From assembly GCF_002563655.1 (NCBI RefSeq), contig NZ_PDIY01000001.1:1896001-1960000 (forward strand): a DNA stretch of 64,000 nt. Reading direction: 5' to 3'. The notes below the pieces were generated by a model. The model was not told where the DNA came from and made no database searches. It was given only the letters and a program-made list of their open reading frames with translations. The DNA comes from Bacillus sp. es.034. Its GTDB lineage: Bacteria; Bacillota; Bacilli; Bacillales; Bacillaceae_B. The position numbers and the translations under genes are program-made. Each line of letters opens with the position of its first letter. The first letter of the stretch is position 1. Below are positions 26,404-34,893 of this stretch, piece after piece.

Positions 26404-26494
26404 AAGCTGCAGACCCATGCTTTTTGAACAAAAGCAGGATTTCCCCTCCCCATCTCAGAATACATAGTGAAAAAGGAATGAAAGGAGAATAAGT

Positions 26495-27595
26495 ATGAAT
26501 ATTGAAAAACAGATACTAGAATGGTTCACTCATTTCCACACTCATCCGGAAGTGAGCTGGAAGGAAGTTGAAACGACGAATACGATTGCAGGGATCCTCG
26601 ATGAACTGAATGTGAGCTATAGGAGATTTTCTGATGTGACAGGGTTGATCGCTGAAATAGGAGAAGGGGATGAAGTGACGGCTGTACGCGCGGATATCGA
26701 TGCTCTGTGGCAAGAGGTGGATGGGGTGATGCAGGCGAATCATTCGTGTGGACATGATGCCAATATGTCGATGGTTCTCGGAGCACTTCTTTATTGCCTT
26801 CAGGATGCTCCAAAGAATAAGCGGATCCGCTTTATTTTTCAACCTGCAGAGGAAAAGGGGAATGGATCGCTGACCATGATTGAGAAAGGAGCCCTTCTGG
26901 ATGTCCGTTATTTATTCGGGGTTCATCTGAGACCGAAAGAAGAATTGGATCATGGTTTCTTTTCACCTTCTGTTCATCATGGGGCAGGAATTTACATGGA
27001 AGGGAAAATAAGAGGGGTTGATGCCCATGGTGCGAGACCTCATCAGGGGAAGAATAGCATCGATGTGTTGATGAGCATTCATTCCTTATTAAAAACAATC
27101 TATTTGTCTCCATTTGAATCGTATTCTGCCAAACTGACTAAGCTTTCTGCAGGAGGGGACAATCTAAATATCATCCCCGGAAATGCGGAGTTTGCCATCG
27201 ATGTACGTGCCCAGAAGAATGAGGTGATGGAAGAGATACAGCGTCGTCTTAATGAAGGGGTCGATGGCATTGCTAAGCTGTACGGAGTCACGGTTGAATA
27301 CGAATGGACAGACTATACACCTGGAGCGGAAGTGTCTGCAGAAGCTGAAAGCATCACGAGAGAAGCGATTATATCCATTGCAGGGGAAGAAGCATTGGCT
27401 CCGCCGGTCATTACTTCAGGCAGTGACGACTTCCACTTTTATACAATCAAGCATCCCGAAGTAAAGGCAGCGATGATCGGAGTCGGTGCGGATTTGACTC
27501 CAGGACTGCATCATCCGGACATGACGTTTAACGTTTCCGCGCTGAATCAAGCGGCAAAAATACTGGCTGAGACGTTAAAAAAGGCATCATCCTGA
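26495..27595 (+). CDS. M20-family amidohydrolase
   Basis: A 366-residue zinc-dependent amidohydrolase of the IAA-amino acid hydrolase/aminoacylase type. The substrate-facing metal motifs are RADIDALWQ and SCGHDANMSM; the family norm is CGHDAHM, so the second His is replaced by Asn, which may alter metal binding or activity. QPAEEKGNGS holds the catalytic Glu pair, and the dimerisation insert begins at VDAHGARPHQGKNSIDV. AAAGGAGA precedes ATG. It lies ahead of nhaC and near a dipeptide epimerase, so it may cleave N-acyl amino acids or dipeptides brought in by this group. Confidence 0.88.
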   Translation: MNIEKQILEWFTHFHTHPEVSWKEVETTNTIAGILDELNVSYRRFSDVTGLIAEIGEGDEVTAVRADIDALWQEVDGVMQANHSCGHDANMSMVLGALLYCLQDAPKNKRIRFIFQPAEEKGNGSLTMIEKGALLDVRYLFGVHLRPKEELDHGFFSPSVHHGAGIYMEGKIRGVDAHGARPHQGKNSIDVLMSIHSLLKTIYLSPFESYSAKLTKLSAGGDNLNIIPGNAEFAIDVRAQKNEVMEEIQRRLNEGVDGIAKLYGVTVEYEWTDYTPGAEVSAEAESITREAIISIAGEEALAPPVITSGSDDFHFYTIKHPEVKAAMIGVGADLTPGLHHPDMTFNVSALNQAAKILAETLKKASS

Positions 27596-27654
27596 TTGGA
27601 AACGGTACCAAAAACGGATTGACGACTCCCATTTCTCCCCTTATGATACTCATA

Positions 27655-27672
27655 TAACGACTATTTAACGAC
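27655..27672. promoter_or_regulatory. TAACGAC direct-repeat operator before nhaC
   Basis: TAACGAC occurs at 27655 and again at 27666, an 11-bp period (one helical turn) with spacer TATT. The same arrangement with spacer TATA is found at 30413-30430, in the divergent promoter of the regulator and epimerase genes. It is 47 bp before the nhaC start codon. Confidence 0.6.
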
Positions 27673-27718
27673 AATTAGGAATAGTCAAAAAACAAAGAGG
27701 TATCAAGGGGGAATTTGG

Positions 27719-29137
27719 ATGAAGAAAGAAATGTCTTTTTGGCTGGCAATCATACCATTGCTTGTCATGATCACCGTAATGGCCATTACAATCGTGGTTT
27801 TGGAACAGGGGCCGCACATTCCTCTGATCATCGGGACGGTCACGGCTGCACTTGTCGCCTGGTTTTCGGGGTTCAAGTGGAAGGATATTGAGGAAGCGAT
27901 GTATAAGGGGATTCGTCTTGCTTTACCTGCCGTCGTCATCATCATGCTTGTGGGATTGACGATCGGTGCGTGGATCGGCGGCGGAGTCGTCGCGACGATG
28001 ATTTATTATGGGCTTAAGATGATCACTCCATCGCTTTTCCTATTATCGATTGCGGTCATCTGTGCAGTTGTGTCGCTTGCGATCGGAAGTTCCTGGTCAA
28101 CAATGGGGACCATCGGTGTTGCAGGCATGGGAATCGGCATCAGTATGGGGATTCCGGCTCCGATGATTGCGGGTGCCATTATCTCCGGGGCTTATTTCGG
28201 TGATAAGATGTCGCCGCTGTCAGATACAACGAACCTAGCTTCGGGACTGACCAACACAGATCTTTTTGTACATATCCGCCATATGCTTTACACGACGATC
28301 CCGGGCTTTGTGATTGCCCTGGCTGTCTATGCGTATTTAGGAAGGAACTTTGGAAAAAGCGGGGTCAATACAGAGGACATTGAAAAAACGATTGGGGTTC
28401 TGCAGGACAGCTTTGTCGTTTCACCATTTTTACTGATTGTGCCGTTGCTTGTCATTGTGCTAGTTGCACGAAAAGTTCCTGCCATACCGGCTTTGATCGT
28501 GGGGATCATTCTTGGATTCGCGGCACAGGTATTCATTCAGCATGATTCGTTTGCGGATGCTGTTTCAGCTCTTCAAAGCGGATACGTGATTGAGACGGGC
28601 AATACGATGGTCGATGATCTGTTTTCCCGCGGGGGTCTCGATTCCATGATGTACACGGTCTCCATGACGATCGTTGCGATGACCTTTGGAGGGATCCTTG
28701 AGCACACAGGTATGCTTCGTGCCATCGTCAACCAGATCCTTAAGGTGACAAAAACATCGAAAGGCTTGGTGGCTTCCACTGTGGTCTCTTGTTTTGCCAC
28801 GAATGCATCATGCTCTGAACAGTATATTTCCGTCGTGGTGCCTTCACGGATGTATGCGAATGCCTACAAGGAAAAAGGGCTGCATTCAAAGAACTTGTCC
28901 CGCGCCCTTGAGGACGGGGGGACGTTGACATCGGTCTTCATCCCATGGAATACGTGCGGGGTCTTTATTTTAGGAACGCTCGGCGTACATGCATTTGACT
29001 ATGCTCCATATGCGGTGTTGAATTTTATCGTGCCGATCATTTCCATCATCTATGCCTTTACGGGCTTCAGCATTACCAAGCTGACAGAAACCGAAATGAA
29101 GGCAATGGAGCAGGAGGATGCCCCACTTTCCTCCTGA
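27719..29137 (+). CDS. nhaC: NhaC-family Na+/H+ antiporter
   Basis: A 472-residue membrane protein with about 11-12 helices. NhaC features include SSWSTMGTIGVAGMGIG, GAYFGDKMSPLSDTTNLAS with its charged residues in the membrane, and CFATNASCSEQYISVV near the end. Family members exchange sodium for protons, and some exchange organic acids or amines, for example malate/lactate (MleN) or amino acid substrates. Its place between an amidohydrolase and a dipeptide epimerase under a shared operator suggests transport of a peptide-derived metabolite rather than general salt tolerance. AAGGGGG precedes ATG. It ends five bases from the convergent regulator gene. Confidence 0.9.
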   Translation: MKKEMSFWLAIIPLLVMITVMAITIVVLEQGPHIPLIIGTVTAALVAWFSGFKWKDIEEAMYKGIRLALPAVVIIMLVGLTIGAWIGGGVVATMIYYGLKMITPSLFLLSIAVICAVVSLAIGSSWSTMGTIGVAGMGIGISMGIPAPMIAGAIISGAYFGDKMSPLSDTTNLASGLTNTDLFVHIRHMLYTTIPGFVIALAVYAYLGRNFGKSGVNTEDIEKTIGVLQDSFVVSPFLLIVPLLVIVLVARKVPAIPALIVGIILGFAAQVFIQHDSFADAVSALQSGYVIETGNTMVDDLFSRGGLDSMMYTVSMTIVAMTFGGILEHTGMLRAIVNQILKVTKTSKGLVASTVVSCFATNASCSEQYISVVVPSRMYANAYKEKGLHSKNLSRALEDGGTLTSVFIPWNTCGVFILGTLGVHAFDYAPYAVLNFIVPIISIIYAFTGFSITKLTETEMKAMEQEDAPLSS

Positions 29138-29142
29138 CTCGG

Positions 29143-30393
29143 TCAATAGATGGGGAAGGTCAGTTCATAAATGGCCCGTGGTCTTCCTTGTGCATAGGTC
29201 ATTTCTTCTCCAATGATCTTGGCCGAACCATTGTCGACCAGCTTCTTCAAGATCCGTTCAGTGGAGCGACGTGTGATTTGCATATAGTCAGAAAGCTCTG
29301 CCGCTGTGAAATCACGGGTTGAGCGGGATTTGTAGAATTGAATGATCTTGGATAAGTTTGACGGACTTAATTTTAATTGTTTGGCAAGGGACAGCATTTC
29401 TGGAGTATCATTTTTCAGATGCTGTTTCTTGGTTTTATCAGGGTAAGGTCCTGACAACTCTTTTTCCTCATTCAGGATAAAGGCACAGCCGTCAGAATCA
29501 ACCTTTCTCGCAAATGACAACGCGGTCTCTGCGTTTGCCTCTGCCTCCGCTGCCGTATGACCGTATCCGAAGCCTGCAAGTACGGGCTTTTCAAGAAAGT
29601 CGGTGCTTTCCAGGAAATGTTCGATGCTCCCCCGATTGCTGTAAATCGTGAGGGAAGCATCATCCTCCTGCTTTTGGAGTGTTCCCTTCATCAAGCGGGC
29701 GAGTTCATGAAGACGTTCATGTTCACCTACCCAATCTTGAACGGAAAGTCGGACAGCAGCGATCGTGGCTGCTTTTCTTTTTGAAAAAAGGGATTGGGAA
29801 TAAGCTTCATCAATGGCGCGTATGAGCGACTTGGCAGGGTCGATCATTCTCATGCAAGGGATGTGCAACTCGACAAGCCGGTCATAAACAGCATGGATGC
29901 TCGTTAATGCCAATTCAGTTTTGCCATTTTTAAATAACTGCCGGTGGAAGTCTGTATAGTCGTTGATGTGAAAGGTGTGGGGCAGGCGCTCTTTATAATC
30001 CATCACATATCGGGGCGGGTTCTTGAGGTGTAAGTCTGACTGGGCGTGATCGATGAGAGAACGATCCATTAAATCGATGGACACACGGTCTGGTTCAATC
30101 CCATGATGATGCAGGATATAAAGCAGTGATGTCACAAGGGCCGTTTCATCCTGTTCCAGGTAAAGGACCGGTACGGACAGTGTGCGCCATTCTTGTTGTG
30201 AAAAAAAGTAAGGCAGTGCTCCGGAAAACAATACGGCATCACAAGGTGTGAGGTTTTTCATAAGCATTCTTGCTTCCTGGGGTTCATCGTAAACATAGGG
30301 GACCAGTTCGATACTGTTCAAGTCATAAGGGATCGACGTCAGGGCACGTCCTATAAATTCCCTGGACCCAATCAGGGCAATTTTCGTTTTCAT
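29143..30393 (-). CDS. Winged-helix regulator with GGDEF-like central region
   Basis: A 416-residue protein of a little-studied regulator type. Residues 1-190 look like a sensor domain beginning KIALIGSREFIGRAL. The middle part (YSNRGSIEHFL, GFGYGHTAAEAEANAETALSFA) resembles the nucleotide-binding fold of archaeal GTP cyclohydrolase III and degenerate GGDEF domains. The C-terminus (FTAAELSDYMQITRRSTERILKKLVDNGSA) is a winged helix-turn-helix. It is divergent from the epimerase and convergent with nhaC. TAACGAC direct repeats lie in both promoters, so it probably controls these genes and itself. The ligand is unknown. Confidence 0.7.
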   Translation of the reverse strand: MKTKIALIGSREFIGRALTSIPYDLNSIELVPYVYDEPQEARMLMKNLTPCDAVLFSGALPYFFSQQEWRTLSVPVLYLEQDETALVTSLLYILHHHGIEPDRVSIDLMDRSLIDHAQSDLHLKNPPRYVMDYKERLPHTFHINDYTDFHRQLFKNGKTELALTSIHAVYDRLVELHIPCMRMIDPAKSLIRAIDEAYSQSLFSKRKAATIAAVRLSVQDWVGEHERLHELARLMKGTLQKQEDDASLTIYSNRGSIEHFLESTDFLEKPVLAGFGYGHTAAEAEANAETALSFARKVDSDGCAFILNEEKELSGPYPDKTKKQHLKNDTPEMLSLAKQLKLSPSNLSKIIQFYKSRSTRDFTAAELSDYMQITRRSTERILKKLVDNGSAKIIGEEMTYAQGRPRAIYELTFPIY

Positions 30394-30412
30394 GATAATC
30401 TCCTCTCTGAAT

Positions 30413-30430
30413 TAACGACTATATAACGAC
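30413..30430. promoter_or_regulatory. TAACGAC direct-repeat operator in the divergent promoter
   Basis: TAACGAC at 30413 and 30424, again 11 bp apart, between the regulator (minus, start 30393) and the epimerase (plus, start 30482). It is the second copy of the motif at 27655-27672. Confidence 0.6.
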
Positions 30431-30481
30431 ATTATACCAAGTGAAATTAAAATGTGTTAGATGTAAAGGAGTGTTTAGCAA

Positions 30482-31591
30482 ATGAAAATAAAAAAAATAA
30501 ATCTGTATGCCATTCGATTACCACTGAAGCAGCCTTTTATCATCAGTTATCATACCTATGACGATATGCCCTCTATCATTTTGGAAATGGAGACGGATGA
30601 AGGAATCATTGGATATGGGGAAGCGGTGGCGGATGAGCATGTGACAGGCGAAACGTGGGAAAGCACCTTTCAAGTGCTTCAGCATACCCTCGCACCGAAA
30701 CTGATCGGAGAGAATCCGTTTCATATTGAACGAATTCATGAACTGATGGATCAAGCCATTTACAATGCCCCGACCGCAAAGGCGGCCATCGATATCGCTT
30801 GCTATGATGCTATTGGAAAAAAAGTGAATCAGCCTGTCTATCAGCTGCTTGGCGGCCGGTATCATGACGAATTCCAGATTACCCATGTCCTCAGCATAAC
30901 AGAGCCGGATACGATGGCAGACGAAGCGGCCAGTATGATCGAGGAAGGATTTCAATCCTTTAAAATGAAGGTTGGAACCGATATCGACCAGGATATTGAA
31001 CGAATCCGAAAGGTGAGGGAACGTGTTGGGTGGGACGTCCCGATCCGTGTCGATGTGAATCAGGGCTGGAAGAACAGCAGTCAGACACTGAAGGCACTGA
31101 GGTATCTTCAAGACCTGAACATCGATTGGCTTGAGCAGCCCGTTCTGGCAGATGATGTAGATGGGATGGTCCGGATCAAATCCAGGACAGATATCCCCCT
31201 CATGATCGATGAAGGACTGAAAGGCCTTCGTGACATGCGTGAGATCATCCGGAAGGAGGCCGCGGATAAAGTGAATATCAAATTGATGAAAAGCGGTGGG
31301 ATCTACCCGGCAGTGAAGCTTGCCCATATGGCTGAGATGGCCGGGATGGAATGCCAGGTCGGTTCGATGGTCGAGTCATCGATCGCATCAGCAGCCGGAT
31401 TCCATGTGGCTTTTTCCAAAAAGATCATCACTAGTGTAGAATTGACAGGACCAATTAAATTTTACAAGGACATCGGAGACCTGCATTATGACGTCCCATT
31501 TATCCGACTGTCGGACAAAGCGGGCCTCGGTGTTACCGTAAATAAAGATATATTGGAAGAGTTGACTGAGTTTAAGAGTATCGTAGAGTAA
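30482..31591 (+). CDS. Dipeptide epimerase (enolase superfamily, YkfB-like)
   Basis: A 369-residue enzyme of the muconate-lactonising group in the enolase superfamily. The KxK catalytic motif is KMK at residues 161-163. Metal ligands are seen in RVDVNQGW, the Glu in LEQPV and the Asp in MIDEG, and the second base is the Lys of VNIKLMKSGG. L-Ala-D/L-Glu epimerases of this type help recycle murein peptides, while relatives act on other dipeptides. AAAGGAGT lies 11 bases before ATG 30482. It pairs with the GNAT gene 13 bp downstream; the nearby amidohydrolase and NhaC fit peptide or amino acid use. Confidence 0.88.
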   Translation: MKIKKINLYAIRLPLKQPFIISYHTYDDMPSIILEMETDEGIIGYGEAVADEHVTGETWESTFQVLQHTLAPKLIGENPFHIERIHELMDQAIYNAPTAKAAIDIACYDAIGKKVNQPVYQLLGGRYHDEFQITHVLSITEPDTMADEAASMIEEGFQSFKMKVGTDIDQDIERIRKVRERVGWDVPIRVDVNQGWKNSSQTLKALRYLQDLNIDWLEQPVLADDVDGMVRIKSRTDIPLMIDEGLKGLRDMREIIRKEAADKVNIKLMKSGGIYPAVKLAHMAEMAGMECQVGSMVESSIASAAGFHVAFSKKIITSVELTGPIKFYKDIGDLHYDVPFIRLSDKAGLGVTVNKDILEELTEFKSIVE

Positions 31592-31604
31592 GGAGCATGG
31601 AATC

Positions 31605-32318
31605 ATGGATCATCTATTTGAAGGATTTCTTGATAAAAACAATGAATCATACATCGTCCGATTGTTAACTAAAGAGGATATGAGCCAATTACAGCAGCTG
31701 CAGGAGCTTGTGGTGGAGACCTTGACGGAAAAAAAGAACTTACAGCCACTGACGTATGAGGAATTAGACTATATTTTAACGGGGAACGGGCTGATGATCG
31801 GCGCCTTTACAGAGAAGGGATTAATCGCATTCCGCGCTTTGTTAGTCCCCCCTATTGATGAAGAGCATCTGGGGCTGGATGTTGGACTCGAGGCACAGGA
31901 ACTGCCGCAGGTCATCTATCAGGAAATTTCGAACGTACACCCGGATTACAGAGGCAACCGGTTACAGCAAACACTGGCTCATTTGATCATGCAGGAACTG
32001 GGGGAGCTGGATCAAAGGTTTACCTATGTGGCGTGCACCGTCGCTCCTTTTAATATTCCCAGTTTAAAAGATAAGTTCAAACAGGGAATGGAGATTGCGG
32101 CCCTTAAGATCAAGTATGTCGATCAATTGCGATATGTGTTCATTAAGCGTCTTGATGGAGAGGGCAGTGGGGGAGAGATTTCCGAGATTGCCAGAGTTCC
32201 CATGGGGGACGTTGTGGGCCAGCAGTCGTTATTGGAGGAAGGCTGGCGCGGCATTTCGATGGAGGAAGAGGATGGTGGGTATAGTGTGTTGTATGTGAGG
32301 AAGCAGTCAATCGCCTAA
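31605..32318 (+). CDS. GNAT-family N-acetyltransferase
   Basis: A 237-residue protein with a GNAT fold: IYQEISNVHPDYRGNRLQQTLAH has the acetyl-CoA loop (Arg-Gly-Asn-Arg-Leu) and CTVAPFNIPSLKDKFKQGMEI follows in the position of the conserved Asn. The C-terminal 60 residues are an extension. It follows the epimerase by 13 bp with TAAGGAG before its ATG, so the two are co-transcribed. It may acetylate the amino acid or dipeptide produced by the epimerase, which the upstream amidohydrolase could reverse; this is inference from context. Confidence 0.8.
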   Translation: MDHLFEGFLDKNNESYIVRLLTKEDMSQLQQLQELVVETLTEKKNLQPLTYEELDYILTGNGLMIGAFTEKGLIAFRALLVPPIDEEHLGLDVGLEAQELPQVIYQEISNVHPDYRGNRLQQTLAHLIMQELGELDQRFTYVACTVAPFNIPSLKDKFKQGMEIAALKIKYVDQLRYVFIKRLDGEGSGGEISEIARVPMGDVVGQQSLLEEGWRGISMEEEDGGYSVLYVRKQSIA

Positions 32319-32377
32319 TAGCGGGTTTGTGTTGAGAGGCAGAAAATTCATCCTTCATTTTGAGTGTTCACTGAGTA

Positions 32378-32565
32378 ATAAACGGAGTTTTTCCTGTTAT
32401 CGTGCAAAATAGGGCTATGTTAAGGGGGAATAAACGGAATTTTTCCGTTTATGGCCAGTCAAGATGGTCCATTTTAAAGCTTTTAAAGTGAATAGGCGGA
32501 ATTTTTCCGTCTGTTACTCGATATTATGTGCAGAATTCCTCAATAAGCGGAATATGTCCGCTTAT
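32378..32565 (-). repeat. Four-palindrome repeat element, copy 2 (inverted)
   Basis: Palindromes of 23 bp begin at 32378, 32430, 32492 and 32543. The centre is TTT where copies 1 and 3 have AAA-type centres, so this copy is in the opposite orientation. Read on the minus strand the gaps are 28, 39 and 29, the same architecture as the other two copies. Sequence is more diverged, but the CCGCCTATTCAC junction seen in copy 1 is kept. It lies between the GNAT gene and a bidirectional terminator. Confidence 0.8.
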
Positions 32566-32585
32566 GTGTATGTAGAAATTGCTAA

Positions 32586-32622
32586 AAAATGCTTGGAGCA
32601 TCTGTCTCCAAGCATTTTTATT
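32586..32622. terminator. Bidirectional terminator
   Basis: AAATGCTTGGAG pairs with CTCCAAGCATTT around a 7-base loop with T-rich flanks, between convergent genes. Confidence 0.85.
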
Positions 32623-32626
32623 TTCT

Positions 32627-33553
32627 TTATGAAGTCTTCACAGGCTCATTGGACAGCATACCTGATGGAACTTCCTTGAACATTTTAGGCTTTGTCTTCA
32701 ATACCGAAAACAACACACACCCCGCCAAAACAATCGCACTTCCAGTAGCTTGAAGACCATTCATCTTCTCTCCCAAAAAGACAAACGCCAACAAAGCCGT
32801 GAAGACTGGATTGAAGTTCAGGAACAACCCCGACGTACTCGGTCCGAGCTTATTTACTCCCACATTCCAAAGCACCATGCAAACCACCGTGGAAATCACA
32901 CCGGTATACAAGATCGACTGCACGAAGGAAGCATCGACATTGGTCACGTGGAAATCATGAAGATTGAAAGGCAGCAGGATAAGAATTCCGAATATCCCTG
33001 AATAAAGGATCGACATCATCGGTGTGACGCTCTTCATCGCCCACTTGCTGCAAACGGAATAGAATCCCCACATCACAACGGCAGCGAGCATATACAGATC
33101 CCCTTCATTGAATTGCAGGGAACCAATCATCTCCAAGTGGCCCTTTGACAGGACAAGGAACACGCCAAAGAGTGACAGGAACATAGAAGAGAGTTGAAAG
33201 GCATTCATCTTTTCCTTCAGAAAAATAAACGAGATTCCGGCAATCGAAAACATATTTAACGTGGAAATCAAGCCAACATTGGTGGCAGAGGTTTTTTCCA
33301 ACGCCATGAATTGAAGTGCCTGAAAGAGTGCCACCCCTGTCAGCCCCATTAAACATAATGGAAGAATCGATTGTACGGGTGGAACGAGCTTCTTTTCCTT
33401 CCACCAGACCATCGGGAAGAGGCAGATAATGGCGATGGCCCATCTTAATATCGTCAACGTTCCCGGGGATCCATGCTCCACAAGCGTTTTCCCCACGATG
33501 AAATTGCCTCCCCAAAGAAGGCTGGTCAGTAACAATAGATAATGATATTTCAC
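32627..33553 (-). CDS. EamA/DMT-family transporter
   Basis: A 308-residue membrane protein with ten helices in two EamA repeats. The first repeat opens LLLLTSLLWGGNFIVGKTL and the second at DLYMLAAVVMWGFYSVCSKWA. Members export amino acids and other metabolites. ATG 33568 lacks a ribosome site, whereas GTG 33553 has GGAG nine bases upstream and places helix 1 right at the N-terminus, so GTG 33553 is chosen. It is divergent from an Lrp/AsnC regulator, the usual arrangement for an amino-acid exporter controlled by its own Lrp-type activator. Confidence 0.88.
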   Translation of the reverse strand: MKYHYLLLLTSLLWGGNFIVGKTLVEHGSPGTLTILRWAIAIICLFPMVWWKEKKLVPPVQSILPLCLMGLTGVALFQALQFMALEKTSATNVGLISTLNMFSIAGISFIFLKEKMNAFQLSSMFLSLFGVFLVLSKGHLEMIGSLQFNEGDLYMLAAVVMWGFYSVCSKWAMKSVTPMMSILYSGIFGILILLPFNLHDFHVTNVDASFVQSILYTGVISTVVCMVLWNVGVNKLGPSTSGLFLNFNPVFTALLAFVFLGEKMNGLQATGSAIVLAGCVLFSVLKTKPKMFKEVPSGMLSNEPVKTS

Positions 33554-33764
33554 GTCATTCAGCTCCATTTCGAAGAGCCACTGTGCACAATGACATTTGC
33601 TATAAGAATAATTTTAACATTTTATCAGATTTGCAAAAGAACATATTGTATAATGAGGATTAATTGAAATAATTTAAAGTATGATAGATTATCAGATTAT
33701 AAAAATTCATTTATACCTCGTTTTATCAGTGGTATTTGGAACAATTGAAAAGGGTGGTAGAAGC

Positions 33765-34244
33765 ATGGAATCAGTTGTAAGCAGGGTATTGGATCAAATG
33801 GATCTTCAGCTATTGGATTTGCTGCAAAAGGATGGGCAGCTGAGTAATCTGGAATTATCGAAGCGGGTCAGTTTATCGGCACCGGCCGTACACTCACGCA
33901 TCAAGCGCTTGGAGACGGAAGGGTATATCAAGAAGCAGGTAGCCATTCTAAATCACGAAAAACTGGGGTTTGATCTACTATGCTTCGTGTTTATGAGCAC
34001 GAATGAACACAGAACGGAAAAGCTGACTGCCTTAGAAGGGACACTGGAATCGATGGAGGAAGTCCTGGAATGTCATTGTTTGACTGGGGAATATGATTAT
34101 CTACTGAAAGTCGCCTGCAAGGATCGTAAGGGACTGGAGCTCTTTATCAGAAGGTTGAATGAGATGGGGATCACGAAGATTCAGACGAGTCTTGCGTTGA
34201 GGGAGATTAAGGATTCGACGGTGCTGCCGATATTGGGGTCTTAA
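33765..34244 (+). CDS. Lrp/AsnC-family transcriptional regulator
   Basis: A 159-residue protein with an N-terminal helix-turn-helix (LQKDGQLSNLELSKRVSLSAPAV in outline, residues about 20-60) and a C-terminal RAM ligand-binding domain (CHCLTGEYDYLLKVACKD). Lrp-type proteins sense amino acids and form octamers on DNA. ATG 33765 follows AAGGGTGG; the upstream ATG at 33681 would add a hydrophobic stretch foreign to the family. It probably controls the divergent EamA exporter. A strong terminator (34260-34296) follows. Confidence 0.9.
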   Translation: MESVVSRVLDQMDLQLLDLLQKDGQLSNLELSKRVSLSAPAVHSRIKRLETEGYIKKQVAILNHEKLGFDLLCFVFMSTNEHRTEKLTALEGTLESMEEVLECHCLTGEYDYLLKVACKDRKGLELFIRRLNEMGITKIQTSLALREIKDSTVLPILGS

Positions 34245-34259
34245 TTTAGTGATGTTATC

Positions 34260-34296
34260 AGCATTATCCCAACCAGGGGTTAATGCTTTTTTTTTT
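34260..34296 (+). terminator. Terminator after the Lrp-type gene
   Basis: AGCATTA pairs with TAATGCT around a 14-base loop, then ten T. Confidence 0.85.
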
Positions 34297-34368
34297 GAAA
34301 AATTCATTTCAAACGTGACCAATCGATTTCCATATGCGTCTAAGTGTAGGAGGGAAGGGGGAACAGTT

Positions 34369-34893
34369 TTGGATCAACAAGAATTAAGTGAATGGTTTAC
34401 CCAATATGGAGAATCGATCCTCACATACATACTTCTAATGGTACGGGACTATCAACAGGCAGAGGATTTAACACAGGAGACCTTTCTGAAAGCCTATAGA
34501 AGCAAACAGCAATTCAAACAGAATTCATCTGTGAAAACATGGCTATTTTCCATTGCACATAATGTGACGATTGATTATTTTCGAAAGAAGCACCCGCTGA
34601 AACACTACCTGGGCCTAACAATGGAGGAGAAAGACGGCAAGCCGTTACCTGAACAAATCGTCGAGATGAATGAAGAATCTGAAGGATTATACAGAGCGAT
34701 TCAACAATTAAAGTCAACGTACAAACATGTCATCATCCTAAGAAAGTTGAAAGAATTTTCAACAGCAGAAACAGCCCATGTGTTGAACTGGTCAGAGAGT
34801 AAGGTGAAAATGACGCTAAGCAGAGCGCTGGTAGAACTGGAGAAGGTATTGACGAGAGGAGGGGTCATCAATGAAATCAACCGATCCATTTAA
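34369..34893 (+). CDS. ECF-type RNA polymerase sigma factor
   Basis: A 174-residue SigW/SigX-like sigma factor. Region 2 is LMVRDYQQAEDLTQETFLKAYR with SVKTWLFSIAHNVTIDYFRKK after it. Region 4 is LKEFSTAETAHVLNWSESKVKMTLSRAL. TTG 34369 is taken as the start because AAGGGGG ends seven bases upstream and the product then begins DQQELSEWF at the usual place; the ATG at 34249 overlaps the preceding terminator. The next gene overlaps by 23 bases and encodes the likely anti-sigma factor. Confidence 0.9.
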   Translation: MDQQELSEWFTQYGESILTYILLMVRDYQQAEDLTQETFLKAYRSKQQFKQNSSVKTWLFSIAHNVTIDYFRKKHPLKHYLGLTMEEKDGKPLPEQIVEMNEESEGLYRAIQQLKSTYKHVIILRKLKEFSTAETAHVLNWSESKVKMTLSRALVELEKVLTRGGVINEINRSI

